From assembly GCA_031315865.1 (NCBI GenBank), contig JALDRJ010000002.1, forward strand, positions 1,772,001 to 1,836,000: DNA of 64,000 bases, read 5' to 3'. The translations under genes were made by a program, and so were the position numbers. Positions 31,160-41,630 of the stretch are shown piece after piece (position 1 is the stretch's first letter; each line of letters opens with the position of its first letter). Source of the DNA: Nitrospirales bacterium (lineage in GTDB: Bacteria > Nitrospirota > Nitrospiria > Nitrospirales > UBA8639). The notes under the pieces are model-generated. The model had not been told where the DNA came from, ran no database searches, and was given only the letters and a program-made list of their open reading frames with translations.

Positions 31160-33974
31160 TATAAAGGCCCGGTATGAGCGTTTGCTCCGAACGTTGAATC
31201 AATTTTTCTATTCTGCCTTCGATGTCCTTGGCGACTTGCAAGCTTTTGAGCAGGGCCGGGATATTTTCCTCAACGTTTAAATTGAAGTGAATCGGCTTTC
31301 CGCTGTAGAGAGCAGGATTTTTTCCTTGCAATTTCGTTCTCAGCAGCAACGTTCCGGTATGATCGTAGTCGGCGCCGATCGTCAGGACATCATAGTGGAA
31401 ATTACTCAGTGCTTGCAAAACTAAATTCATGTTCTCATTCGTGTTCTTGAGTACATCCGCCGTTCCTTCGCCCGTATGATACTGAATGATGCCGCCAGGG
31501 GGGCGTGCTGAGAGGAGTCCGTCGAGCACCTCCACGCCTTCTTCAGTCAAAACAAGGGGGATGTTCCCGTCAAGAAGTCCGGTCCCCTTAAGCCCCTCCT
31601 GCTGTTCGAGTTTGAGAATTTTCCCGACATCGAGTCCTTTGGCTTGAAGAGTGAATTCATGCCTGGCCTTGGAAGGGATGAATGTAAATTCTTTGATTCC
31701 CATCTCTCCGTCGAACAGCTGTGCCGAAAAGTCCCGTATGTGAACACGAGGAAGCGTGGAACCTGGAAAGGCCTCTAAGTCGAGCATCATGGACATATTG
31801 GAAATCGTTACTCCAGTTTCCAACTTGTTCAATCGGACAGGGGCGGGTTGTGCCATCGCCCAAGAGTCAGCCGTAACCAACGTCATGTTCGTACTCAAGC
31901 TATCAAAAATGATGTTGTCATAATGACCGCTCAATCCGTCGATGCTGATGTTCGCCTTGGCGGCTAATTGGGGGGAAGACCCGCTGTCGGAGTCAGAAGG
32001 GACTGTCCATGTAACCTGACTCTCCCCAGAGAGTTGTCCGCTCGTGATGTCGACGGGATTGGGCCACGGATTTATGATCTCTTTGAGGTTGATCCCCATG
32101 GGCGAAAGACTGACTGGGGTCAGCTTGAGGGCGAGAGTGCCTTCTTTGGAAATCATGTTCTGGTTGATATGTCCATAGAGCGATAATTGCTTGTCTGAAG
32201 ACTGTCCGAGAAATTTGACTTGGAATAACCGTGGTTGCGCTGAAAACGCGAACTTCCAGTTTGTCTTGGGTGGGACGATGTTCTTGTTCGCAGTCTCGAT
32301 TCCCAACAGGACGACTTGGCCTTGTGTCTCCCATGTGGACAGTGATCCTTTCAACTGCTTCATCGTGAGTTTGGTGTCTTGTACCTGAATAGTCATGTCC
32401 TGCCAGGATATCTGAGGCGTTGTGAGCCGGAGAAAGGACGGTTCAGCGTTCCAAAGCTGATGATTCAGATCATACGATATGGTGAATGGTTGCACGAATG
32501 TGAGCGTAGCTTCGGGAATATGAAATTCTTTGATTGGAGGGAGAGAGGCTTGGAGGAAAGAGCGGGGTCGGAGTGAAACCCTCATGGTTTGATTGTTCAT
32601 GGCCAGAGCGCCTGAAAAATTCCATTCGAGTCGTTTGGCTGGAATGTCAGGTTCAAGTTGCCGGTCCAACATGCCGGAAAGCAGAAATTCTCCTTCAGCC
32701 ATCAGATCTTCGAACGAGTGCCCCGACGCATGTGTCAACGAAGCGCGAAGCTTGACGGGAGAGTCAGGGATTCGGTATTCGCTTTGAACGAGGCCATCTG
32801 CCGTGACGAAAGGGGCCTGCTTCTGAAATTCGATAGCGCCTTTGAGAGGCCGGGGAAACGTGATAGAGAGGTGATGGTCCTTTCGTGGAATAATCGATCG
32901 AGCGGGCTCCGGGATCATGGCTTGATCGATGCGAATATTGGTCGACGCGTAAGAATTTTCGAGTATCGTCCAAGCCACGCGGTCATGTGCGGCAGAAAAC
33001 CAGCCTTGTGCGGCAACTTTAAGATTGTTCGCATGGCCTTGGAGTTGTGGGAGGGTTGCCTGAACCTGAAAGGTGCCGTCCAGGGTTTTGCTTACCGTTG
33101 TTATGAATGTGTCGAGCTTCGTCGTCTGCGGAATCGTGCTGGTCCAGCTCAATGAAAGGGTACCGGCCAGTTTTGAAAGCTCCTGGTCTATGGGATAGAA
33201 ACGTTCGGCGAGTGTGATCACATTGCCGATATTGGCCGTCAGGGTCCCTTGAATATGCGTGTTGTCGGCAACCGGCTTGGCTTGGGAAGAAAATTGCGCA
33301 AGAGTCGAGGGCGTAGTTGTGGGGGAATGGAGGGACACCATCGCATCACCCAGGGACGTGCCCGATAGCGTGAATTCATAAGATGGAATCTCTGCCCCGT
33401 CAACGCCGATTTGAGCCTGCCATTTTCCGTCGTGATGGTCGAGGGTTCCCGAGAGGGATATATTCTGTAATGGACTGTCATCCGATGAACGATGGATGGA
33501 GATCTCTCCAATCCGGAGTTGCGAAAAGGGGAGGATGGGAAATGGTTTGAGCAGTTCGTCAAGTGTGAGAGGAGGGGCTTGTTCAGGGGAAGCGGAAGTT
33601 TCATCTGTCACGTCCTGCCCTGTCGAAACATCGGCGGCCACTGGCCTGCCAATGGTCACGGAGCCGCGTTCAATGGCGATGTGTTGTAATTGACCGTTGA
33701 AAAGTTCAGTGAGTCGATAGGTAAAGGTCATGTCGTGTAATGTACATTTATACAGGGTTTCGGCGATGTCTTTCTCAAATGCCAGTTCCTGAACCTGGAA
33801 GGTGTTGGTGCGAGGATAGCCGAGTTGAATCGTGATATGCTTGAATCCGTTCTTCGAGAGTTCTTCTTGTAGGAGTGCCGTCGCGATGAACGGGAAGCTG
33901 CCATATAGCACCATGGGGGCCAGCAGGAGGCTCGCGAATCCTAACCAGAGAAGTCGTCGACGGCGTGTCTGCAT
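31143..33974 (-). CDS. ydbH: YdbH-like AsmA-family intermembrane lipid transport protein
   Basis: A 943-residue protein with an N-terminal inner-membrane anchor (LLWLGFASLLLAPMVLYG) and a long periplasmic region of repeating beta strands. The C-terminal YdbH domain includes FTLQAKGLDVGKILKLEQQE, GLLDGNIPLVLTEEGVEVLD and GGIIQYHTGEG, features of the DctA-YdbH family. In Escherichia coli YdbH, with TamB and YhdP, forms a hydrophobic groove that moves phospholipids between the membranes. The ynbE and ydbL genes follow. The C-terminal six or so residues lie in the 73-bp repeat; they come after the conserved part and are probably harmless. Confidence 0.9.
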   Translation of the reverse strand: MQTRRRRLLWLGFASLLLAPMVLYGSFPFIATALLQEELSKNGFKHITIQLGYPRTNTFQVQELAFEKDIAETLYKCTLHDMTFTYRLTELFNGQLQHIAIERGSVTIGRPVAADVSTGQDVTDETSASPEQAPPLTLDELLKPFPILPFSQLRIGEISIHRSSDDSPLQNISLSGTLDHHDGKWQAQIGVDGAEIPSYEFTLSGTSLGDAMVSLHSPTTTPSTLAQFSSQAKPVADNTHIQGTLTANIGNVITLAERFYPIDQELSKLAGTLSLSWTSTIPQTTKLDTFITTVSKTLDGTFQVQATLPQLQGHANNLKVAAQGWFSAAHDRVAWTILENSYASTNIRIDQAMIPEPARSIIPRKDHHLSITFPRPLKGAIEFQKQAPFVTADGLVQSEYRIPDSPVKLRASLTHASGHSFEDLMAEGEFLLSGMLDRQLEPDIPAKRLEWNFSGALAMNNQTMRVSLRPRSFLQASLPPIKEFHIPEATLTFVQPFTISYDLNHQLWNAEPSFLRLTTPQISWQDMTIQVQDTKLTMKQLKGSLSTWETQGQVVLLGIETANKNIVPPKTNWKFAFSAQPRLFQVKFLGQSSDKQLSLYGHINQNMISKEGTLALKLTPVSLSPMGINLKEIINPWPNPVDITSGQLSGESQVTWTVPSDSDSGSSPQLAAKANISIDGLSGHYDNIIFDSLSTNMTLVTADSWAMAQPAPVRLNKLETGVTISNMSMMLDLEAFPGSTLPRVHIRDFSAQLFDGEMGIKEFTFIPSKARHEFTLQAKGLDVGKILKLEQQEGLKGTGLLDGNIPLVLTEEGVEVLDGLLSARPPGGIIQYHTGEGTADVLKNTNENMNLVLQALSNFHYDVLTIGADYDHTGTLLLRTKLQGKNPALYSGKPIHFNLNVEENIPALLKSLQVAKDIEGRIEKLIQRSEQTLIPGLYNSESK

Positions 33975-34123
33975 GGACCCTTTATAAAAGAGATATCAAC
34001 CGTTTCTTGATCCGGAGTTTTTGCGTGAATGGCGATTGCGGTACTATGGCATGAGCAGGACAGTACGGTCTATACGATGGGCAGGCCTCTCATCGTTCTA
34101 CGTGTCAGGGATAAAGGAGCACT

Positions 34124-35809
34124 ATGACAGCAGAGGGTACATCACATTCGACAGATTTTATTCGTACGATCATCGAACAGGACATACAGGAGGGAAAGCA
34201 GGAAGGACGTGTGCATACCCGGTTTCCCCCGGAACCGAATGGCCATCTTCATATCGGTCACGCCAAGTCGATTTGCTTGAACTTTGGCGTTGCTGCGGAA
34301 CTCGGCGGGCTGTGTAATCTGCGGTTCGACGATACGAATCCCAGTACCGAAAAGATCGATTATGCCACATCCATTCAAGACGATGTTCGGTGGTTGGGGT
34401 TTGATTGGAACGACCGTCTCTACCATGCGTCCGACTATTTTGAGCGTCTGTTTCAATTCGCGCTGACGTTAATTCATGGCGGCAAAGCGTACGTGGACAG
34501 TCTCTCAGCCGAGGACATTCGCGTGAATCGCGGAACCTTAACCGAGCCTGGCAAGGACAGTCCGTATCGGACTCGTTCGATCGAAGAAAATTTGGACCTC
34601 TTCACACGTATGCGGGATGGGGAATTCGAAGATGGCGCGCATGTCCTCCGGGCCAAAATCGACATGGCATCTCCCAATATGAATCTCCGCGATCCGACGC
34701 TCTACCGTATTCGCCGGCTTCCCCATTATCGAGCCGGAAAAACGTGGAGCGTATACCCGACGTATGATTTCGCCCATCCCTTGTCGGATTCACTCGAAGG
34801 GATTACCCATTCGCTCTGCACCCTGGAATTTCAAGACCATCGACCGCTGTATGATTGGGTGCTTCGCGAATGTCAGGTCGCGTGTCATTCTCAACAGATT
34901 GAATTTGCCAGATTGAACTTGAGCTATACCGTGACGAGCAAGCGAAAACTTCTACAGTTGGTCGAGGAAGGACATGTGAAGGGATGGGATGATCCCCGCT
35001 TGCCGACGATCAAAGGGTTGCGACGTCGAGGGTATACCCCCGAATCGATTCGGAGTTTTTGCGAAGGCGTCGGAGTGGCAAAACGTGATGGAACGATCGA
35101 GATGGGAAAGCTCGAGCATGCCGTTCGCGAAGACCTCAATGCACGGGCCCTCCGTGTCATGGCGGTCTTGCGTCCCTTGAAAGTGATTATCGACAATTTC
35201 CCGGAGGGTCAAGTCGAGTCTATGACAGCGGTGAATAATCCAGAGGATACGACTGCCGGTGAACGGACGGTGCCGTTTTCGAAAGAAATCTACATTGAGC
35301 AGGACGATTTTCGGGAAGAGCCACCGAAGAAGTTCTTTCGTTTGTCTCCTGGAAAAGAAGTTCGTCTCCGGTATGCCTATATCATCAAATGTGAACATGT
35401 TGTGAAAGACCCACTGACAGGAGCGGTGCTGGAAGTCCACTGTACCTACGATCCCGAGACGCGGAAGGGCGGCCCTCAAGCAGGAAGGAAAGTCAAGGGA
35501 ACGCTCCACTGGGTTTCAGCCCCACATGCGATTCCGGCAGACGTCCGTCTGTACGATTCGTTGTTTCTGACTGAAAATCCCAATGCGGAAGAAGACTTTC
35601 GTTCTGTGCTCAACCCCGACTCGTTACAGGTACTGACGAATTGCCAAGTGGAGCCTAGTCTGCGCGGTGCAACAACAGGCATCCCCTATCAATTTGAGCG
35701 GCAGGGGTATTTTTGTGTCGATCCGGATTCCACGCCCGAGAAGCTTGTGTTCAACCGGACTGTGGCCTTGCGAGATTCCTGGGCCAGGCTTGAAAAGAAC
35801 ACTCAATAA
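34124..35809 (+). CDS. glnS: Glutamine--tRNA ligase
   Basis: A 561-residue GlnRS, which charges tRNA-Gln with glutamine directly. The class I motifs are [20 protein letters not shown] (HIGH) near residue 30 and the KMSKS equivalent VTSKRKLL near 270. The C-terminal anticodon-binding beta-barrel domains follow, with [27 protein letters not shown] lies before the ATG. Its length matches the bacterial enzyme (about 550). Most bacteria without GlnRS use GatCAB; many that have it gained it by transfer from eukaryotes, and Nitrospirota vary. A strong terminator follows. Confidence 0.96.
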   Translation: MTAEGTSHSTDFIRTIIEQDIQEGKQEGRVHTRFPPEPNGHLHIGHAKSICLNFGVAAELGGLCNLRFDDTNPSTEKIDYATSIQDDVRWLGFDWNDRLYHASDYFERLFQFALTLIHGGKAYVDSLSAEDIRVNRGTLTEPGKDSPYRTRSIEENLDLFTRMRDGEFEDGAHVLRAKIDMASPNMNLRDPTLYRIRRLPHYRAGKTWSVYPTYDFAHPLSDSLEGITHSLCTLEFQDHRPLYDWVLRECQVACHSQQIEFARLNLSYTVTSKRKLLQLVEEGHVKGWDDPRLPTIKGLRRRGYTPESIRSFCEGVGVAKRDGTIEMGKLEHAVREDLNARALRVMAVLRPLKVIIDNFPEGQVESMTAVNNPEDTTAGERTVPFSKEIYIEQDDFREEPPKKFFRLSPGKEVRLRYAYIIKCEHVVKDPLTGAVLEVHCTYDPETRKGGPQAGRKVKGTLHWVSAPHAIPADVRLYDSLFLTENPNAEEDFRSVLNPDSLQVLTNCQVEPSLRGATTGIPYQFERQGYFCVDPDSTPEKLVFNRTVALRDSWARLEKNTQ

Positions 35810-35902
35810 GGCCTGTGAGGCCCGCCAAGCTGGTTGAGACAGCCGAACAGTCTTTGAGACTATTTCACTTGCATGTCATCTTTTTGACGGTGACTGTCAG
35901 GA

Positions 35903-35945
35903 TCTGAACAGATACGGGAGGTATCTGTTCAGATACAAGTTTTTG
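35903..35945 (+). terminator. Strong terminator after glnS
   Basis: TCTGAACAGATAC (35903-35915) pairs perfectly with GTATCTGTTCAGA (35921-35933) around GGGAG. The stem is followed by TACAAGTTTTT. It lies about 95 bases past the glnS stop. Confidence 0.85.
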
Positions 35946-36126
35946 CCCAACCGTTGGCTAGGGTTCAAAACAACCGCGGCTGCCAAAACCTTTTGATTCT
36001 TCACGGAATACACTTGGGGGAATGAATCGTCAGCGGCAATGAGCCACCTGGCATCGCGCTTGCTGATCTTGAAGTATGACGATCACGTATTCAAGATCAT
36101 CCACGATTTGACGAAAGGGTTCACCC

Positions 36127-36381
36127 ATGAAAAATCTACTCGTTCAAAAAGAAACTCACGCACCGCTCACGCATCATATGGGTATTCAGTCGATGGACAA
36201 TTCGGCTCGTTTGCTCGGCCTCGCCCAGGGACTAGACCGGAAACAGCGATACGAAAAGATGGTTGAACGGGTCTATGGCGAGTCGGACGCAGCGAATCGT
36301 TTGCTCTTGAAAACGCTCTGTCTCTCAGTGACCGATGGGCCAATGGAACAACTGGTCGCCCTCGAATGTTCTGACAATTAG
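36127..36381 (+). CDS. Small hypothetical protein (84 residues)
   Basis: An 84-residue hydrophilic ORF (MKNLLVQKETHAPLTHHMGI). The C-terminal part, LDRKQRYEKMVERVYGESDA then ANRLLLKTLCLSVTDG, looks like two amphipathic helices. AAAGGG stands upstream, about 8 bases from the ATG. No signal or membrane segment and no recognised family. The codon pattern looks coding. The preceding interval after glnS (35946-36126) has nothing else. Confidence 0.55.
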   Translation: MKNLLVQKETHAPLTHHMGIQSMDNSARLLGLAQGLDRKQRYEKMVERVYGESDAANRLLLKTLCLSVTDGPMEQLVALECSDN

Positions 36382-36614
36382 CGCCGAAAGAGCATCAGCC
36401 GGATGTCCATGGGTATCGTTCGGCCCTTGGGGTGGCATGGTGTTCAGTCTCGGCATAAAAAATACTGTAGTTTCGTCTTTCTGAATTCTCATCTCGATTT
36501 CTCCTCACGTTTTGCCGACACATGAAATGGGAGACTGGGAGTCTTGCCCGGTTTCCCATGGAATTTCCTTATCCAGCGTACAGCCGTTGTGCAGACGTGA
36601 CCGGAGTCATGAAT

Positions 36615-38066
36615 ATGAGAACCGTATGGCCAGCGAGATGGACTGTAATCTTCTTGGGAATCGTCATCGGTTTTGTTCAAGGTTGTGATGATGAGAACGC
36701 CCGCTGGGTTTCAAAAAGCTCAACTGGCCATAAACTCCAAGCAACCAACCCTTCGTCCTCCAGTGCCTTGCGGCGGGGCAATGTCCTGCCGGCTCAGTTT
36801 GATCGACCAGGGCAGGATCAATCAGAACAAAAGGCATTGACGGCCACTGCTCAAGCACCACAAAAGCAAAGACTGGAACGAGAAAATATTCCATCTAGCC
36901 AACGTAAAGCTGGAAACCTTCCGCAAGGAATCGAGGTTTCTCACGTAGCCTTGCACACGCGGGCGCCAGTCCCCCACCAAGTCAAAACAGATGAAGAGGA
37001 GCCGTTAGGATCTCAGTTTCCTCAGAATCAGAATGCAAACACAGATCGACAGGGCGGAGCTGGAAGGCCTCCCAAAGATGCTTCATTTCATGTCGATCAA
37101 AATCCAACGGCATCAGAAGGCAAGAGGCCTTACGATTCATTCGTATTTTTTTCTAAAGAAAGTTTCGAGATATCTCAAATACCCCTTCCCGGCATCGAAG
37201 CGATAGCCGTGCCAGAATCGACGACCAAATCTACAGCGACGGGACAAGAACAAAAAGGCGTGCAGCCCAAGGTTCATGTTGTTTCAATTCACGATCGAGG
37301 GCGCGAGCCATCAGTGCCGTCTGCCGAGCAGAAATTTCCTGCAAAGGACTCGTCAACTGCGAGTAACGAAAAGCTTTCTGATATGAGTCTAAATGGGGAA
37401 AGGCCGGAACAGAAAAACTCCGTTTCCGGGAGAGCTCTGCAATTACCTCATTCGAATTTTGTGGTCACACCGCATCACAATCACGCGAAGAATCCGACAG
37501 AGGCAGAAGCAGAATCGACGTTTGAAGGAGGGGCGAAACGTGATTCAACGATTGAACAGGCTTTCGTTCCATCTGAAGCGCTGGACGCTTGTGAGAAGGG
37601 ACGAGAGCATGCAGCACAGCTACAGTACCAAGCCGCCATCAAGTCTTTTTCTCAGTCGATTCGCTTGTCCTTGACAACGGGTTTTCCGATCGCTCAACGA
37701 TCAAGACTGTTAGATTGTTATCGACAACGGGCCCATGCCTTTTTTCAATCACAAGATTTGTCTCAAGCGCTTTCCGACATCAATCGTGTTCTTCAAGATT
37801 CAAAGCATGATGGACCCCGCCGGCCAGATGATTTCTTTTTTCGAGGCCGTGTGTATGCGGCAAGCAAAGATGCTCGACGGGCGATCGAAGATTTGTCCAC
37901 TGCTTTGACCTTGGGGCTGAGCACGCATGAGGAGGCCACAGCCTATTATCTTCGGGGACTATCGAATTTACGCCTTCGACGCCTTCAGGCCGGACTCAAA
38001 GATTTGAGCCGGGGGTGTATGGCTAAACATGCGGAGGCTTGTAGGTTCTTAGAGAAGATTTTGTGA
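36615..38066 (+). CDS. TPR lipoprotein with long disordered linker
   Basis: A 483-residue lipoprotein. The start at 36615 (MRTVWPARWTVIFLGIVIGF) gives a signal peptide ending VQGC (Cys24); an ATG two codons upstream is also possible, and the open frame from 36522 adds a non-signal stretch. Residues 30-345 are Ser/Gln/Pro-rich and low in hydrophobics, so a flexible linker is likely. The C-terminal 130 residues are three or so TPRs: DACEKGREHAAQLQYQAAIK, then RQRAHAFFQSQDLSQALSDI and FFRGRVYAASKDARRAIEDL. TPRs bind partner proteins. The long linker could let the C-terminus cross the peptidoglycan. No clear family. Confidence 0.75.
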   Translation: MRTVWPARWTVIFLGIVIGFVQGCDDENARWVSKSSTGHKLQATNPSSSSALRRGNVLPAQFDRPGQDQSEQKALTATAQAPQKQRLERENIPSSQRKAGNLPQGIEVSHVALHTRAPVPHQVKTDEEEPLGSQFPQNQNANTDRQGGAGRPPKDASFHVDQNPTASEGKRPYDSFVFFSKESFEISQIPLPGIEAIAVPESTTKSTATGQEQKGVQPKVHVVSIHDRGREPSVPSAEQKFPAKDSSTASNEKLSDMSLNGERPEQKNSVSGRALQLPHSNFVVTPHHNHAKNPTEAEAESTFEGGAKRDSTIEQAFVPSEALDACEKGREHAAQLQYQAAIKSFSQSIRLSLTTGFPIAQRSRLLDCYRQRAHAFFQSQDLSQALSDINRVLQDSKHDGPRRPDDFFFRGRVYAASKDARRAIEDLSTALTLGLSTHEEATAYYLRGLSNLRLRRLQAGLKDLSRGCMAKHAEACRFLEKIL

Positions 38067-38385
38067 CCGGAAATCTCGTGGAAATATGTATTCCGGTTTA
38101 ATGGAAAATGTCTGGGAAGCACAGAAAAATTTGGATTTTACAGAAATGTAACAGCCCAGAAACGCGAAAGGGGTTTTTTCTTGGCACAGGATATGCTTTG
38201 ATTAATAGTGAGATGAATGCTTATTTCAATATCGGTATACAAAAGACGCATTGTAGGTTTACAATGAAACGTATATGGACGACTGCCGAATACAGACATG
38301 TCTTGACGTTCAAGCTATCATCATTGTCTTCCGAAATAAACAATAAGTGATTACGAAAGGATGATTCACTCGAAAGGTTGAACTA
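38067..38385. other. Intergenic region, no gene seen
   Basis: About 320 AT-rich bases. Open frames here (38108-38350 and others) have no binding site and poor coding character. The interval likely holds the promoter for the small membrane protein that follows. Confidence 0.5.
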
Positions 38386-38514
38386 ATGCTGAGTAAAATC
38401 GCTTTTGTCATGATGATGATTTTTTTGGCGTGTTTCGTCGTCGTGCTTTCCTGGTTTGGATGGGTGACCGGCTATTCCTGGTCGAGCCGAAAAGATCACT
38501 TTCAGAAAATCTAA
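38386..38514 (+). CDS. 42-residue single-pass membrane protein
   Basis: MLSKIAFVMMMIFLACFVVV starts one hydrophobic helix, followed by LSWFGWVTGYSWSSRKDHFQ and KI. GAAAGG lies 8 bases before the ATG. It is too short for a domain search by eye; the hydrophobic helix with a Trp/Tyr interface and basic tail resembles small stress or accessory membrane proteins. A minus-strand frame covering the same bases has no site. Confidence 0.4.
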   Translation: MLSKIAFVMMMIFLACFVVVLSWFGWVTGYSWSSRKDHFQKI

Positions 38515-38854
38515 CCGTTCCTCGTAACCTGCCGCGGTGATGATATCGCCGTTATCGGTCACTTCTCTTTTCAAGATCTGCGTCTTGATCTCAATAATTC
38601 GTCGCTGAATTTTCTTTCCTTGCCCCTATGCGTGTGGCACAGGAATGTTCCCTAATAGACACGAGATTCACAGCTGAGACAGGAATGTGCGGAGATCAGC
38701 AACATCATGTAAGCGTTAAGAATATGAAGAAAGTTCCGATGTATATACCAGAGGCTTAATGCGGGTTGAGTACTATTGATCCTGACGATGTCGTGGGACA
38801 TGTCTGATTCCACGGTTTCTGACAGCTGCCCAAAGGAAGGGATGATTGATTCAT
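38515..38854. other. Intergenic region, no gene seen
   Basis: About 340 bases between the small membrane protein and the BREX-like ATPase. No supported ORF, hairpin with T run or repeat is visible. AAGGAAGG at 38834-38841 is the likely binding site for the next gene. Confidence 0.45.
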
Positions 38855-41365
38855 ATGAGTAATTTGATCAATGCCTTAAATCGTTTGCAGTCGTTACGAT
38901 CCGACGAGGACCCCTCCGAACTCGATTCGTTACAAAACCCAACGGAAAATTTTCAGGTGGCCATCGTTTCCAGCGATATGCCAGTGAGCCCGGAGGCCCT
39001 GAACTTAGTGGCAGCTGGATCTGATTCGCAGGATACCGATTCTCATGCCCTCTCCGTTGCACTGCATCAAGAAACGTGGCTGGGCATCGTGCGAACAGAG
39101 TACCTCCAAGGCTACGTACGCGATGGGGGAGGGTCGGTCAAGTTTGTCGTCCTGCCGGATGCTGACAGCCATCAGGCTTTTTCAGATGTGCTCGGACGTC
39201 ATGCCAGAGAAGAGCAATTTGTGTACGTCAAGGTGGATACCCGGTATACCAAGGCTCATATGGTTGACCGTCTTTTTCACAAGATTGCTAAGCAGTTGGA
39301 TTGGGATGAACTGGCCTATCACTATGTGGTGCATCTTCTTAGGGAGCATGGTTATCGGGTGCCGGACGAACGAAAGGCGTTCACTCTCCATCAGGTCGCA
39401 GCGCTGAATGAGCGAAAAGAGCCATTGCTGCGTCGAGATATTCAAACCTGGCTGGAAGATACGATCGACAATGATGTGAAGCTGTGCCGCGAGTTTCGGA
39501 TGGCCGTCATCCGCTTGTGTTTGGCTCAGCTGGACAGCGGGGAATCCGATCGCGTGTTGGCCGAGGCGGTGAAAGAGTGGCTGTGTGGGGAACTTCGATT
39601 AATCTCCGGTGTCAAGAAGGCTCTCATTTTTCAGAAAATTATGCGACATAACGCTCGCTATTTACTCTCGTCGCTCACCCATTGGTTGAGACTGGCTGGC
39701 AAGAGTGGAATTGTGTTGTCGGTGGATATTTCACGGTATCTTGTCGCAAAGCGTCCCGCCGAGCCGGATCGCACCTTCTACTACAGTCCCGCTGTCGTCC
39801 TCGACTTGTATGATATGTTGCGACAGTTTATCGACACCTCGAATGAACTCGAGGGCTTTATGATGGTGGTACAAGCGCCCACCGAATTTCTGACAGATAC
39901 GCGCCGGGGGGTTGACCGGTACGAAGCACTCAAGCACCGAATTTGGGATGATGTCCGAGATAAACATCGCCAGAATCCACTCGTGCCCTTGGTCCGCTTA
40001 TCACAGACTGTGCTTCCTGGGGAATATGCCAAAGTTGAATCATCGATGGAGACCGCTACTGAAGCCGACCGCCTTGTCGCGCGTCATGTCATTGAGGGAT
40101 TGCGAGCCGGGGTGCCCAACCGTCATGTAGTCGAGACGCTGGGATGCCCCCAAGGTGAAATCGAATGGCGCTTCCGGCGTTTGCTGGAAGGCACACAGCA
40201 AAATATCGCGACGGGTCACTGCTCGAAAGGCCTGATCGTGGAAGGCAGCTTCGGGAGCGGGAAGTCGCACGTCTTGGAATATCTTCAAAATGTCGCCTTG
40301 GCTGCGAATTTCATCTGCAGTCGAGTTGTGATCAGTAAAGAAACACCCTTGTATCATCTTGCTCGACTGTATAATGCGGCGATCGAGTCGGCTGTGATCC
40401 CAGACAAGAAAGGCGAAGTGCTGTCAGAAGTCGTGAGTCAGTGTGATGCGTGGAACCCCAAATATAAGCATTTATCCACATGGGTCAATAGTGCGGACAG
40501 CGGGATTGATGCACGTTTTGCCGCCACGCTTTTCCTTCATGAACGGATGGGAACCGATCAGGAGTTAGGCTATAGGATGGCCAGGTTTTGGACCGGTGAT
40601 CCCATGGGAGTGGGGGAACTCAAGCGGTATCTCAAAGAATGCGGGATTGCGGGTCGCTATGAGTTCGGCAAGATCTCGATGATGGAGTTGGCGTCTCAGA
40701 GATTTCAATTCGCCTCACGATTGATGCAAGCTGCGGGCTATGCGGGCTGGATTATCTTGATCGACGAGGTCGAGGTGATTGGGCGGTATTCGTTGAATCA
40801 ACGGACCAAGTCCTATGTTGAACTGGCTCGACTCGTCGGGGGGCAGGATTCGATCAGTTATCCCGGCATCGGCGTGGTCGTGGCGTTGACGGATGATTTT
40901 CAGCAAGAAGTTCTGCAAGGCAAGGGCGATATGGAAAAAATCCCCCAACGTCTTCGTACTCAAGCTTTGGAGGATCATGAGTCCATGGCCCAGCAAGCCG
41001 AACTTGGTATGAATCTGGTTGAATCCCGACGGATTCCGCTGGAAGGTCCGAACGAACAATTGGTGCAGCAGACCTACCAGACGGTTCGCCATCTTCATGC
41101 TCAAGCCCATAAGTGGCGGGATTGGGACCATTCTGCCATCGTTCCCCAACTGGAGGTCCGGCCGGGGACTCGGATGCGGGAATACGTGAAAAGCTGGATT
41201 ACGGAATTGGATTTGAAACGGTTGGTCCCTGATGAGTCCGTAGAACTGGAAGTCGCCAATCTCAACCCTCAGTATGAAGAGGATCGTGTCTTAGCGACTG
41301 TTACGAACGAGGACCCGGGCCCTTCTGAAGTAGCTGAGTCAGACCATCCCCCGGAAACCACCTAG
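38855..41365 (+). CDS. BREX-like (DUF2791/BrxD-type) double ATPase
   Basis: An 836-residue cytoplasmic protein with two related ATPase-like halves. Half 1 (about residues 70-395) opens YLQGYVRDGGGSVKFVV, where BrxD-type proteins have YLR...GGSKVKFVxGxxGxGKT, but reads LPDADSHQAF instead of a P-loop. It keeps later family elements: NARYLLSSLTHWLRLAGKSG, FYYSPAVVLDLYDMLRQFID and ALKHRIWDDV. Half 2 opens VIEGLRAGVPNRHVVETLGC and has an intact Walker A, GSFGSGKSHVLEYL near residue 463, and Walker B, WIILIDEVEVIGRY. No other BREX genes are in the window. The in-frame TTG at 38846 is an alternative start, closer to the AAGGAAGG site. The role may be regulatory or defensive. Confidence 0.75.
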   Translation: MSNLINALNRLQSLRSDEDPSELDSLQNPTENFQVAIVSSDMPVSPEALNLVAAGSDSQDTDSHALSVALHQETWLGIVRTEYLQGYVRDGGGSVKFVVLPDADSHQAFSDVLGRHAREEQFVYVKVDTRYTKAHMVDRLFHKIAKQLDWDELAYHYVVHLLREHGYRVPDERKAFTLHQVAALNERKEPLLRRDIQTWLEDTIDNDVKLCREFRMAVIRLCLAQLDSGESDRVLAEAVKEWLCGELRLISGVKKALIFQKIMRHNARYLLSSLTHWLRLAGKSGIVLSVDISRYLVAKRPAEPDRTFYYSPAVVLDLYDMLRQFIDTSNELEGFMMVVQAPTEFLTDTRRGVDRYEALKHRIWDDVRDKHRQNPLVPLVRLSQTVLPGEYAKVESSMETATEADRLVARHVIEGLRAGVPNRHVVETLGCPQGEIEWRFRRLLEGTQQNIATGHCSKGLIVEGSFGSGKSHVLEYLQNVALAANFICSRVVISKETPLYHLARLYNAAIESAVIPDKKGEVLSEVVSQCDAWNPKYKHLSTWVNSADSGIDARFAATLFLHERMGTDQELGYRMARFWTGDPMGVGELKRYLKECGIAGRYEFGKISMMELASQRFQFASRLMQAAGYAGWIILIDEVEVIGRYSLNQRTKSYVELARLVGGQDSISYPGIGVVVALTDDFQQEVLQGKGDMEKIPQRLRTQALEDHESMAQQAELGMNLVESRRIPLEGPNEQLVQQTYQTVRHLHAQAHKWRDWDHSAIVPQLEVRPGTRMREYVKSWITELDLKRLVPDESVELEVANLNPQYEEDRVLATVTNEDPGPSEVAESDHPPETT

Positions 41366-41630
41366 CCTTCTCCTGTAATTCAAGAAGATTTTCTCAGTCG
41401 CTCCCTTGACCTGTTTGCTGGTAGCATATGAGTGTTCCTTGGTTCTCCCGTCACTCTTCTATTCCTTTCTGACGGATTCTGTCGGCTTCAGCCAGACTCA
41501 ACAATTGGTGTGATGCGTTGGGGCAAGCAAGTGGCCCAAGTGGCCAGTGATGTCGCGAGTCGACATGTCCGGCTGACAGCGGGAAAATTCGAGGCGGAAT
41601 GAGTACAGACTAGCGGCTGACTTGCTGACG

